A stretch of DNA of 64,000 nt from Paenibacillus sp. FSL H8-0537 (GCF_038051995.1 NZ_CP150290.1:2656001-2720000), one strand, 5' to 3'. Shown: positions 28,440 through 36,852, numbered from the stretch's first letter. Made by a program: numbers and translations. Notes: a model not told the origin generated them from the letters alone.

Positions 28440-29069
28440 ATGAACACCGTATGCAGCGAGCTTCATCATTTTGCTTGGCAATTACCCAGGTACAGCTTCA
28501 CCTTCGATAAAAAGCTAATCCCTCAAAATGGAATATATCTCTTATTTGAAAAAGGAGAGCCTGCCCACGGCGGTGATCGTATTGTTCGAATTGGGGCACA
28601 TACTGGCGTGAATCAACTTCGTTCACGGCTCATGCAGCATTTTACGAATGAGAAGAAGGACAGGAGTATTTTTCGCAAAAATATTGGAAGATGCCTCTTG
28701 CATCAAGCGAATGACCCTTATCTTGCCGTATGGGAGCTCGATGCGACTTCATCAAAAAATAAAAGTAGTTATAGTCATCTCATTATGCCCGACTATCAGA
28801 AAGAAATTGAACAGCAGGTTAGCAGCTATATGCGTGAGAATTTTACTTTCACAGTGCTTGAAGTTCCAAGCAAGGAAGATCGGCTTTATTTTGAATCGAG
28901 AATTGTTTCTACTGTGTCCTTATGCAAGGAGTGCTCTTGCTCCCAATCGTGGTTAGGGTTGTCTTCTCCAAAAGCTAAGATTAGAGAGAGTGGTCTTTGG
29001 CAAGTTAACGAGCTCTATAAGTCTGGTTTATCAGCGGAAGATTTTAAGAGATTGGTGGAGAACACCTGA
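28440..29069 (+). CDS. GIY-YIG nuclease-like protein
   Basis: 209 residues. NGIYLLFEKGE (30-40), IVRIGAHTGV and RSRLMQHF followed by FRKNIGRCLL match the GIY-YIG layout (GIY, second aromatic/glycine strand, catalytic arginine). LYFESRIV may supply the catalytic glutamate. The second motif is degenerate. The ATG at 28440 follows GAGGGG; an in-frame GTG at 28428 is possible. Its TGA overlaps the ATG of the next gene, indicating coupling. Role as a DNA-cleaving defence effector is inferred from the neighbours. Confidence 0.65.
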   Translation: MNTVCSELHHFAWQLPRYSFTFDKKLIPQNGIYLLFEKGEPAHGGDRIVRIGAHTGVNQLRSRLMQHFTNEKKDRSIFRKNIGRCLLHQANDPYLAVWELDATSSKNKSSYSHLIMPDYQKEIEQQVSSYMRENFTFTVLEVPSKEDRLYFESRIVSTVSLCKECSCSQSWLGLSSPKAKIRESGLWQVNELYKSGLSAEDFKRLVENT

Positions 29070-29818
29070 TGGGCAATCGTTTGTGTATAATCCCTTGCGG
29101 TTCAGCAAAAATATGGGATAAGCAGCCAACTGCGGGGCCTCAGAAAGCGAAGGATGTATATACAGGGGTATTCGCAGGAACTTGTCAAAGATATGCGGAG
29201 GCATTTTTTGACCACTGGGTTATTTTGTCCGCTAAGCATGGATTTCTATTTCCTGATGATATTATTGAGGAAAGCTACAATGTAACATTTATGAAGCCAT
29301 CTAATGAAGTAATAGGTGTAAATCAACTCAAAGAGCAGGCTAGAGCCAAGGGGCTCTTTAATTTCAAAGAAATAACGGTTTTGGGCGGGGAAAATTATAT
29401 AGATCGTGCCGTGAAGGTGTTTGAGCAGAGAAGCTCACTAGCTTTTCCACTTAGTGATTGTAAGGGTATGGGCTACATGCTCCAAAAGCTTACGAATGCG
29501 CTAGGCACTAATGTTACAATCCCAACAACTGAGAAGCAATGCGTAACAGAAAAAGCAAATGTTTCAGAACAAGTGATTGGTAAATATGCCTCATTATACC
29601 ACTATATAAGAATTCAAACAGATGAAACATTGACCTTATCTCTCGAACAGATAGAAGCAATTCTTGGCTTTAAGCTACCAGCATCAGCATTAAAATATCG
29701 TGCATGGTGGTCGAATGATTTGACTCATTCACAAGCAAAAGCATGGTTATATGCAGATAGGGTAGTGGATACCGTAAGTTTGCCGTCTATTATTTTTAGA
29801 AAAAATGATAAATGGTGA
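29069..29818 (+). CDS. DUF6884-like protein with DUF7662-like C-terminus
   Basis: 249 residues, no membrane segment. The N-terminal part (1-130) has IIPCGSAKIWD, DVYTGVFAGTCQRYAE, WVILSAKHGFLFPDD and VLGGENYI, the pattern I associate with DUF6884, a fold related to tRNA-guanine transglycosylase. The C-terminal part (about 172-249) has KYASLYHYI, LEQIEAILGFKLPASA, AWWSN and SQAKAWLYADRVVDTVSL, resembling DUF7662. Both names are from memory. Coupled to the GIY-YIG-like gene by a one-base overlap, so the two probably act together. Confidence 0.6.
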   Translation: MGNRLCIIPCGSAKIWDKQPTAGPQKAKDVYTGVFAGTCQRYAEAFFDHWVILSAKHGFLFPDDIIEESYNVTFMKPSNEVIGVNQLKEQARAKGLFNFKEITVLGGENYIDRAVKVFEQRSSLAFPLSDCKGMGYMLQKLTNALGTNVTIPTTEKQCVTEKANVSEQVIGKYASLYHYIRIQTDETLTLSLEQIEAILGFKLPASALKYRAWWSNDLTHSQAKAWLYADRVVDTVSLPSIIFRKNDKW

Positions 29819-29900
29819 GGGCCCTTATGAATCTCACTGGACGTAAATATCTAATCAAGATGTATAAGTTTGTACTTAACTCAACAGGAGTAGATACCAA

Positions 29901-29981
29901 ATGAAAATTGAAATCGCTGAATCTCTAATGTTGTCCTGGTTAAGACATGCAAAAAACTGTCAGATGGTTCAACTGAAATGA
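29901..29981 (+). pseudogene. Remnant of a small conserved ORF, truncated
   Basis: A 26-codon frame, MKIEIAESLMLSWLRHAKNC..., with AGGAG 11-12 bases upstream, ends abruptly at 29981. The following bases resume in-frame-looking coding (MKKMSSEYLRELK-like) in another phase. This looks like the start of a longer gene broken by a small deletion. The rest of the 230-base gap before the vWA gene shows nothing else. Confidence 0.4.
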
Positions 29982-30050
29982 AGAAGATGAGCTCAGAATA
30001 CTTGCGGGAGCTAAAGACAAGTAACCAATATATTAAAGGAGTCGTTCTAA

Positions 30051-30722
30051 ATGTCTAACTTCGATCAAATTCCATTTGCTGCTGAGTTTGCGGAAAATCC
30101 TGAGCCAAGATGTCCGTGTATTTTATTGCTTGATACATCGTATTCAATGAATGGAAATCCAATACATCAACTTAATAATGGTTTATCTGTCTTTAAGGAG
30201 GAGCTAATTTCTGATGCTATGGCAGCTAAAAGGGTTGAACTAGCGATAGTAACCTTTGGGCCTGTTCAGGTTATCTCTGACTTTCAAACACCAGATGTGT
30301 TTTATCCTCCAACATTGATTGCTGACAATGATACGCCTATGGGAAGTGCTATTGAATATGGCCTAGAAATGCTAAAGTTACGTAAAGAAGTGTACAAACA
30401 GAATGGTGTTTCCTACTTTAGACCGTGGATATTTTTAATAACGGATGGAGCTCCGACGGACAATTGGCAACGTGCCGCATCACTTGTAAAAGAGGGAGAA
30501 GAGTCAAAATCCTTTTTGTTTTTTGCTGTTGGGGTAGAGAACGCTGATATGAACACACTTAAACAAATTTCTGCCAGGGAACCATTGAAGCTAAAAGGAC
30601 TTCGCTTTAAAGAGCTTTTCTCATGGCTATCAAATTCACTGAGCGCTGTTTCTCATTCTACACCTGGAGATCAGATTAAACTTGAAAATCCTGCAAGTCC
30701 TGATGGGTGGGGCGTGATCTGA
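30051..30722 (+). CDS. TerY-like von Willebrand factor A domain protein
   Basis: 223 residues, cytoplasmic. The MIDAS metal site is complete: DTSYSMNG (28-35), DTPMG and ITDGAPTD. This is the layout of TerY-type vWA proteins. AAAGGAG lies upstream of the ATG. It is followed 1 base later by a PP2C gene and then by a kinase gene, the TerY-P triad described by comparative genomics (vWA, PP2C, kinase). In that scheme the vWA protein serves as a metal-dependent scaffold or sensor; no TerC or TerD gene is visible here. Confidence 0.88.
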   Translation: MSNFDQIPFAAEFAENPEPRCPCILLLDTSYSMNGNPIHQLNNGLSVFKEELISDAMAAKRVELAIVTFGPVQVISDFQTPDVFYPPTLIADNDTPMGSAIEYGLEMLKLRKEVYKQNGVSYFRPWIFLITDGAPTDNWQRAASLVKEGEESKSFLFFAVGVENADMNTLKQISAREPLKLKGLRFKELFSWLSNSLSAVSHSTPGDQIKLENPASPDGWGVI

Positions 30723-30723
30723 A

Positions 30724-31527
30724 GTGTGGAGATATGCAAATGCATCTGTATTAGGCACTTCGCATGTAAAGAGTGAAACCCCATGCCAGGATTATTCCTT
30801 GTGTCGTGTGATTCAAACATCTAATGATCATGAAGTTCTTATTGCGGTAGTATCAGACGGAGCGGGTAGCGCGAGTTATTCGCAAATTGGTTCTGAGCTC
30901 GCTTGTTCGCTATTTGTTGATGAAATAACGTCATATCTTAGTACAGGGAATAGTATCCATAAGCTTGATCGCGAATTTTACAAAGAATGGGTAATACGCT
31001 TCCAGAATGAAGTCAAAGCGCGGGCGGATGCTATGGGGTTATCATCCAGGGAATTCGCTTGTACATTCTTGTCAGTAGTAATTGACAATTCGTGCGCTGT
31101 ATTTGCTCAGATTGGTGATGGGGCGATTGTAACGAATAGTCCCGAGGAAGAAGACGAGTATAACTGGCAATTCTGGCCTCAACAGGGAGAGTATGAGAAT
31201 ACAACATATTTTGTGACTCAAACAAACGCCACCGAAATGCTTCAGTTTAGCCTGTTATCAGGTAGAGTTTGTTCTGAGATTGCTCTATTTACAGATGGTA
31301 TTCAAAGGCTTGCTCTGCACTATCAATCACAAAGTGCCCACAGTCCATTTTTTCGACCTTTTTTTACAGTACTTAGAGATCAACAAGAAGCAGAATCTGA
31401 TAAATTTACAAATTCACTCAGAGCTTTTCTTGAATCGGATAAAGTCAATAGTCGCACGGATGATGATAAAAGCTTGATTCTGGCCACAAGGAGGAAAGCT
31501 ACGCCTTCTGGTGAAAAAAGTTCATGA
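30724..31527 (+). CDS. PP2C-family Ser/Thr phosphatase of the TerY-P triad
   Basis: 267 residues. Metal-binding SDGAGSASYSQIGS (about 42-55), AQIGDGAIV and ALFTDGIQRL, plus a final DDKSLILA, correspond to PP2C motifs. The N-terminus WRYANASVLGTSHVKSETPCQDY is the usual start of the triad phosphatases. The start is GTG, 1 base after the vWA stop codon. It overlaps the kinase gene by 4 bases (ATGA). It presumably reverses phosphorylation by the adjacent kinase. Confidence 0.88.
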   Translation: MWRYANASVLGTSHVKSETPCQDYSLCRVIQTSNDHEVLIAVVSDGAGSASYSQIGSELACSLFVDEITSYLSTGNSIHKLDREFYKEWVIRFQNEVKARADAMGLSSREFACTFLSVVIDNSCAVFAQIGDGAIVTNSPEEEDEYNWQFWPQQGEYENTTYFVTQTNATEMLQFSLLSGRVCSEIALFTDGIQRLALHYQSQSAHSPFFRPFFTVLRDQQEAESDKFTNSLRAFLESDKVNSRTDDDKSLILATRRKATPSGEKSS

Positions 31528-33470
31528 AAATCATAACAAGTGCAATTAATAGTGCAGGTAGTATAGTGTATTTGGATAGCGAGCTTGGCAGAGGCGGGGA
31601 GGGAAGCGTGTATTCTGTCAAGGCAAACAGCAATACCGTGGCCAAAATATACCATCAGTCGATAACGAACGAGAAGCAAGAGAAGATAAAGACGATGGTG
31701 AATTTGAAATCGGACTCCATTTTGACGTTCACTACGTGGCCTACTGATACATTGCGGAATGCCAATGGACAAGTTATAGGATTCCTTATGCCTAGATTGA
31801 CTGGCAAAGAAATTCATAAGTTATACGGGCCTAAAACAAGGTTACTGGAGTTCCCTAATGCAACATATTCATTTCTTGTCCATACAGCGACAAACTTAGC
31901 GCGTGCATTTGCTTCGGTGCATGATAGTGGGCATGTTGTTGGAGATATCAATCATGGAAATTTTTATGTGACAGATCAAGCTACAGTCAAACTGTTGGAC
32001 TGTGACAGCTTTCAAATTGGCACAACAAGCAGACTATTTAAATGTGAAGTTGGTATACCAATGTACCAGCCTCCAGAATTACAAAGTATTTCGTCCTTTA
32101 GGGATATAACAAGAACGCAGAATCATGATAATTTTGGACTTGCATTATTCATATTCCTGCTGTTGTTCATGGGGAGACATCCTTTTGCTGGGAGGTACCT
32201 TGGTTCTGGAGAAATGCCTATTGAGAAGGCAATTAAAGAGTACAGGTTCGCTTACAGTAGTTCAGCTCCATCAATGATGATGCAACCACCGCCAGGGACT
32301 GCTCATATGGGATCAATACCTTTTCAATTATCTGGTTTATTTGAAAGGGCATTCTCCAAAGAGAGCAGTAGAGATGATGCTCGTCCTAAGCCTGAAGAGT
32401 GGGTAAAAGAACTAGAGGCGCTATCAAGCAAGTTGAAAAAATGCAATCATAAGGAAGGTCATATATTTTCTGATGTTAATAGAGGGTGCCCATGGTGTGA
32501 CCTAGAGCAAAAAACAGGAGTCGTTCTCTTCCATGCAGTAATAGCAACAACACAACTTAGTAATGCTTTCGATGTACAACGGGTATGGCTACAGATATCA
32601 GGAGTTACTGTGCCTGGAACTGCAATGCAATTGCCAAATCCGACTTCCATTAGTGCAGTGCCTGATCCAAAACTAGTTGAAAGCTATAAACAATCTAAAA
32701 TCCGAAAAAGGCTTTCCGCTGTTCCTCCAGTTGTAGGATTTGCATTACTCTTTATAATTCCAGAGGCATGGTTTGTTATCGTGTTAGTTACTGCTATTGT
32801 TACTTCTGCATTTTATATATCAGACGTATCGCAATTGAACCAAGGTTGGGAGATCAGTAGAACGGAAGCTCAACAACGTTGGGAGAAGATTTCACAACGT
32901 TGGCTCAGAGAAGCAAGCGATGAATCCTTCAGGCAAAAGAAATTCCAACTAGAGCAGTATAAAAAGGATTACGAGGGGTTAGTACAACTCAGAGCGGAGA
33001 AGTTGAAGCGATTGAAAATGGACCGTCATCGCATGCAACTTCAAGCTCATTTGCAACGCCACAGGATAGAAAGCGCTAATATTGACGGTATTGGCCCAAG
33101 TCGTAAAGCTACCTTAGAGGCTTTCGGAATTGAAACGGCATTAGATGTCAAGGCTAACGCAATTCTACAAGTCCCAGGGTTTGGACCTACGTATACTAGA
33201 AAGTTAATGGATTGGAAAAACACTATTGAGAAAAAGTTTGTTTTTAATCCCAATCAGGAGATACCACATTCTGAGATTGCAAACGTAGATCGAGAGATTC
33301 TTACTATAAGAAAAAAGCTCGAGCAAGAATTGTTGTCTGGTTCAGGTCAGTTAATGCAAATCTCCAACCAGATAGAGGTTAGGAGAAATGCTCTTTGGCC
33401 AGAAGTCGAAAGAGCTGCTAAGGAGCTTGCTCAAGCTATCTGCAACGCACAGTATAGAGTTATAAAATAA
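31524..33470 (+). CDS. Protein kinase with Zn motif, membrane hairpin and helix-hairpin-helix domain
   Basis: 648 residues. Kinase domain (about 1-300): GRGGEGSV (22-29), Lys41, catalytic Asp141 in VGDINHGN, and LLDCDSF in place of DFG. A CxH...CPWC zinc-like motif (about 307-325) follows. Two hydrophobic helices (about 399-434) are followed by a charged coiled coil. A helix-hairpin-helix pair (about 519-575; IDGIGPSRK and VPGFGPTY) suggests DNA binding. A second coiled coil ends the protein. Overlaps the PP2C gene. This is the kinase of the TerY-P triad; with kinase and HhH around the hairpin, both may be cytosolic. Confidence 0.87.
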   Translation: MKIITSAINSAGSIVYLDSELGRGGEGSVYSVKANSNTVAKIYHQSITNEKQEKIKTMVNLKSDSILTFTTWPTDTLRNANGQVIGFLMPRLTGKEIHKLYGPKTRLLEFPNATYSFLVHTATNLARAFASVHDSGHVVGDINHGNFYVTDQATVKLLDCDSFQIGTTSRLFKCEVGIPMYQPPELQSISSFRDITRTQNHDNFGLALFIFLLLFMGRHPFAGRYLGSGEMPIEKAIKEYRFAYSSSAPSMMMQPPPGTAHMGSIPFQLSGLFERAFSKESSRDDARPKPEEWVKELEALSSKLKKCNHKEGHIFSDVNRGCPWCDLEQKTGVVLFHAVIATTQLSNAFDVQRVWLQISGVTVPGTAMQLPNPTSISAVPDPKLVESYKQSKIRKRLSAVPPVVGFALLFIIPEAWFVIVLVTAIVTSAFYISDVSQLNQGWEISRTEAQQRWEKISQRWLREASDESFRQKKFQLEQYKKDYEGLVQLRAEKLKRLKMDRHRMQLQAHLQRHRIESANIDGIGPSRKATLEAFGIETALDVKANAILQVPGFGPTYTRKLMDWKNTIEKKFVFNPNQEIPHSEIANVDREILTIRKKLEQELLSGSGQLMQISNQIEVRRNALWPEVERAAKELAQAICNAQYRVIK

Positions 33471-33919
33471 TGAACCTGAGATAGTAGTTGGGATTTTAGG
33501 GAAGTGTGTTGATGTTTTAGAGAATGTAATATGAGCAGGGAAGGCAAAACCATATTTTCAGGAGAGCAGTAGGGATTTGCAGACAGGAAGCAGAAACTGG
33601 ATGTGCTGTCGTCGGGCCTTCAGAGTTTCATTGTTCTTAATTATTACGTTGCATCTGCCGCCAAGTATGGTATGGAGACGAGTATCTGGCTGCTGTATGC
33701 AGAAGTGCCCTGGATCTCAGTTGTCGAAGAAGTTTTTATCGTAGTTGTTCATGCAGCGAAAGACGGTGCTATTGTTTGTACGGCGTAAATGCGGACTAAA
33801 GATGAAATATCGTTTGATAAGATGAAAGTAGTAGCGGCTTAATGTAAGTGTAATTTATATTTGTATAGAGCCATTCAGGATTCAAATATCTATTTGAATA
33901 AATTTGAGAAGGTGTTGAA
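33471..33919. other. Intergenic stretch without a supported gene
   Basis: 449 bases between the kinase and RelA/SpoT-like genes. One open frame of 61 codons (33603-33788) has no ribosome site and no recognisable content. I see no clear terminator or promoter. Confidence 0.5.
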
Positions 33920-34978
33920 ATGTTAGGACAAGTTGAATTTCTTGAAAAGTATAATATCAAAGCTGAGGAATTTGAGAAAAGCGGTCTGAATTGGGACGAG
34001 TTAATACAAATATACATGCATTATTCAACTGAACACACTAGGCTAGAACCCGTAGCAGAGTACATTGCAGAAACGTTAAGAAAAGTGGAAAATGTTCATA
34101 CTGTAAAGCATAGGGTCAAAGACCCTGAACATTTAATAGAGAAGATCATCAGAAAAAAGATAAAACGACCTGAGTTGGTATTTACTGTTGAATCATACAA
34201 AACTGAGATTACAGACTTGATTGGCATCAGGGCGTTACACCTGTTTAAGGAAGACTGGTTAGGTATTCATCACTTCATTAGTACTAAGTGGGATCTTTTT
34301 GAAAATCCAAAAGCAAATATCAGAGCAGGTGATGATGATAAGTTGCAGGAGAAATTCAAAGAGCATAATCTAGAAATAGTTAACCATCCATTTGGCTATC
34401 GCTCATTGCATTATTTAATTAAGTCAAAGCCTGATAAACAAGAAGTAGTTGCTGAGATACAAGTTAGAACTATATTTGAAGAAGGATGGAGCGAGATAGA
34501 TCATCGGATTCGTTACCCATATGACACTGATAATCCAATTCTCAAATACTATCTTGTTTTGTTCAACCGTTTGGCAGGGAATGCAGATGAAATGGGCTCT
34601 TTTGTTAGATTTCTAACGAATGAACTGGATCAAATTAACAATCTTCATCAAAAAGAACTTCATGAGAAGAATGCGACAATTACAGAATTAGAATTAATGA
34701 TTAATGCATTGAAGATCGAAGGTGATGAAAAAGAGGAATTGAAAAAAACGATAAAAACCTTACGATCACAACTCACAAAAAGTATAAACTCTTCTTCTCT
34801 CAGTAATCCAACAACTGCTTGGCCTTATGTAGGGAGTATTGGTAATAGCGAAACGAATAGTACATTTGGAATAATAGGCAATATTAACGAGAGTGCATTC
34901 AAGTTGGGTATTACTGCAGAAGTTCAAGAACAAATGCTAAATCTATCAAAATTAGGTTCTGGAATAAAGATTAAATAG
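33920..34978 (+). CDS. RelA/SpoT-domain nucleotidyltransferase with C-terminal coiled coil
   Basis: 352 residues. The synthetase domain spans about 40-240: VKHRVKDPEHLIEKIIRK, DLIGIRALHLF, GYRSLHY (159-165), EIQVRT (180-185) and EGWSEIDHRIRY. No HD hydrolase domain precedes it. Residues about 243-289 are a coiled coil, followed by a low-complexity, serine/asparagine-rich tail. It could make (p)ppGpp-like alarmones, or modify another nucleotide or tRNA as toxic SAS proteins do. AGAAGGTG precedes the ATG. Placement in a defence-like island favours an effector, with no separate antitoxin gene visible. Confidence 0.82.
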   Translation: MLGQVEFLEKYNIKAEEFEKSGLNWDELIQIYMHYSTEHTRLEPVAEYIAETLRKVENVHTVKHRVKDPEHLIEKIIRKKIKRPELVFTVESYKTEITDLIGIRALHLFKEDWLGIHHFISTKWDLFENPKANIRAGDDDKLQEKFKEHNLEIVNHPFGYRSLHYLIKSKPDKQEVVAEIQVRTIFEEGWSEIDHRIRYPYDTDNPILKYYLVLFNRLAGNADEMGSFVRFLTNELDQINNLHQKELHEKNATITELELMINALKIEGDEKEELKKTIKTLRSQLTKSINSSSLSNPTTAWPYVGSIGNSETNSTFGIIGNINESAFKLGITAEVQEQMLNLSKLGSGIKIK

Positions 34979-35036
34979 CTTAAGCCAGCGGGTAGCAGGG
35001 AGTCGACTGCTTCATCAACGCTGAAGCCAAAACAAC

Positions 35037-35116
35037 AAACAAACAAACAAACAAACAAACAAACAAACAAACAAACAAACAAACAAACAAACAAACAAAC
35101 AAACAAACAAACAAAC
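35037..35116. repeat. AAAC tetranucleotide microsatellite, 20 perfect copies
   Basis: 80 bases of uninterrupted AAAC, 58 bases after the RelA/SpoT-like stop codon. It lies outside any supported gene; the minus-strand frame through it encodes only a cysteine/leucine/phenylalanine/valine repeat. The interval 35117-35435 holds one imperfect inverted repeat (GCTTCTACC at 35149, GGTAGAAGC at 35258) and no gene. Confidence 0.95.
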
Positions 35117-35439
35117 AACGCTTTCGCAGCCTAAGAAACTGTGTGCGTGCTTCTACCCAGCATCGTCCATGTGACTAGACTAGGGGCTAACAAGTAGTGG
35201 GATACGTTGTCACATCTCCGCCTGGGGTGTGCTGAAGAAGGCAATCAGGCTGACCTAGGTAGAAGCAAGCGTGGAATTTATACAGGTTTAAATACGAATT
35301 TGTGTTCTGGTTTCTGGAATGATTTAATTGAATAGAGTCACAGGATTCGCGAGTTCTTTGCGGTAATGAATCCTGTTGAGCTAATGTGATACAGATAGTG
35401 AAGAATCCAGTATCCACGCGGGTTGGCGAATGGCAAGGA

Positions 35440-35507
35440 CGCACAGGACTTAAAATCCTGCGGTAGGTGACTACCATACCGGTTCGATCCCGGTCCTTGG
35501 CATACAG
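35440..35507 (+). repeat. Right direct repeat (attR-like) / tRNA-Leu fragment
   Basis: 68 bases matching the tRNA-Leu 3' half at 25560-25627 with two mismatches. Upstream bases (about 35420-35439) resemble the tRNA 5' half but with indels, and the acceptor arm cannot pair, so it cannot be a working tRNA. Confidence 0.75.
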
Positions 35508-35595
35508 CTTTAAATCTCTCGGTGGCTTTACGTTGTCTGTACGCATCCTGCACGAATACTGCGGTGCTAAATTCACGTAGACCTGTACGCCTGCT

Positions 35596-35632
35596 CTTCG
35601 TAACTTTCGTTTTGTTAACGAATTTTACGAAG
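35596..35632. promoter_or_regulatory. Two-part palindrome before the integrase remnant
   Basis: CTTCGTAA (35596-35603) pairs with TTACGAAG (35625-35632), and TTCGTT (35606-35611) with AACGAA (35617-35622), making a nearly continuous cruciform. It lies between the att-like repeat and the integrase fragment, where an operator, arm site or hairpin would be expected. Confidence 0.45.
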
Positions 35633-35648
35633 TGAAGGCGTATTTTAT

Positions 35649-36073
35649 ATGTCTGAAAAAGTAAGAATGGCCGCAGTCGTCGCGTTAATCTAGCGTCGGC
35701 TGGCTGTGGAAATTCTACGGTTCAATATCCTGCGGCATCCCTCGATTTAGACACGGCTATCACGTCATTTATCCGTTACTGCCGCATTCGGAACCTCACG
35801 CAAAATACACTCAATTTTTACCGCGATACTTTACAAGAATTAACGTGGCAGCTTCAGAAGCAAAACGTTGAGAGACTGATAGATATCGTGAAAGATACGA
35901 TCATGGTCGCGTTGGAAACGAAGCAAAGTACGCCAATTAAGCGCGGTAAAGCTGAGACGCCCACTGACGCAACGATGGATAAACTTACTCGAAGTTGGCG
36001 CGCCTTCTTCAGTTGGATGCATTCCGAAAGTTTCTTCGAAAGTAATCCTTTCGTAGGATTAGGCAAGATATAA
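35649..36073 (+). pseudogene. Broken tyrosine recombinase (integrase) N-terminal fragment
   Basis: ATG 35649 opens MSEKVR, then the coding phase shifts by one base around 35660-35667. The continuing frame reads through a core-binding (SAM-like) domain with ITSFIRYCRIRNLTQNTLNFY and KLTRSWRAFFSWMHSESFF and stops at 36073. The catalytic domain with the R...H-x-x-R...Y residues is absent, so this is not functional. It begins about 140 bases from the tRNA-derived repeat, the normal place for an integrase, and so probably belonged to an older element at the same site. Confidence 0.75.
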
Positions 36074-36211
36074 TCCGAGAGCAGCATACATAGAGACGTT
36101 CTATGAAAAGTACGATTGGCACTCGCCGCTAGAGAATTTATAAGATAGACTCAGAACTACAAACAATCATTGATAGAGCTTCCCAACGGGGAGCTAAATG
36201 AGGAAAAGACA

Positions 36212-36852
36212 ACGACTCAGTATAGTCGAGCGACGTTCATTGAGACATTAGCGCCTCATGTTCTGCGATCGCGGCGGGAGGGATCGCCAATGCTACCATC
36301 CGTGAGACTGGCTGCAAAATTCACGATTGGAATAATCTTGGCGGCATTAAAGTCGGTATCGGTAAGCCTAACGCCTACTGGCGTGGTAAGGCGGTCAATA
36401 AAGGAACATGGGAGGAGTACAACGGTAAGACGGTCAATATCACGGCTGCATTTAGGGCATACGATACCCTGTATGATTTTTACATGGATCAAGACCTATT
36501 GTTTGGCCTCAGCCGTTACGCTCGTGTGAGGACAGCTAAAACACCAGAGGAGCAAGCGGCAGCGCTGTATGCCTGCGGATATGCGACTGACTCGGCTTAT
36601 GCAAGCAAGTTGCTGGCGATTATCAAAGCTAATGACCTTAAAAAATATGATGCTGTTGAGGCAGAGGCAGTAGAAGATGAACAAGAAATGAAGCTATCTG
36701 AGGCTCAAAAGAAAATGCTTGTAGCGGCGCTGCAATCCCTATTTGATAAAAAGGTGATTACTGACAAGACATGGATTGAGAAGGCGCAAAAAGGTACGCT
36801 TACCCTCTGGGAGTTGACCTGGCTAAATACGATTATACTCGCACGTAAATAA
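36212..36852 (+). pseudogene. Frameshifted phage endolysin (glucosaminidase-type) remnant
   Basis: The first part (from 36212) reads TQYSRATFIETLAPHVL...REGSPMLPS. At about 36299-36304 the frame changes and continues ETGCKIHDWNNLGGIKVG...WEEYNGKTVNIT, then RYARVRTAKTPEEQAAALYA and a C-terminal tail to 36852. This is the layout of FlgJ/glucosaminidase-type phage lysins, with a small deletion near the catalytic glutamate. A sensible start codon is missing; an ACG after GAGGAAAAG may be a mutated ATG. The C-terminal 122 codons stay open but are unlikely to act alone. Confidence 0.7.

Larger units (their letters stand above)
25560..35507. mobile_element. tRNA-Leu-integrated cargo island, defence/stress type, no visible integrase
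   Basis: About 9.9 kb bounded by the tRNA-Leu gene and a 68-base duplication of its 3' part. The interior is clearly richer in A+T than flanking operons and carries nuclease, NERD, TerY-P and RelA/SpoT genes but no recombinase, relaxase or phage structural gene that I can recognise. The boundaries are what the sequence shows; single-event integration is inferred. The right repeat may instead be a decayed second tRNA-Leu, because weak similarity continues into its 5' half. Confidence 0.65.

Noticed and set aside
33603..33788. 61-codon plus-strand frame between kinase and RelA/SpoT-like genes
   Set aside because: No ribosome site, composition not convincing, no family recognised.
35037..35116. 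Regular repeats as a possible CRISPR array
   Set aside because: Four-base units without spacers; it is a microsatellite. No CRISPR array or cas gene was seen in the window.
34924..35118. Minus-strand frame coding a CLFV repeat
   Set aside because: It is only the translation of the GTTT/AAAC microsatellite.
35420..35503. Second functional tRNA-Leu
   Set aside because: The 5' half has indels and the acceptor stem cannot pair; treated as an att-like repeat or tRNA remnant.
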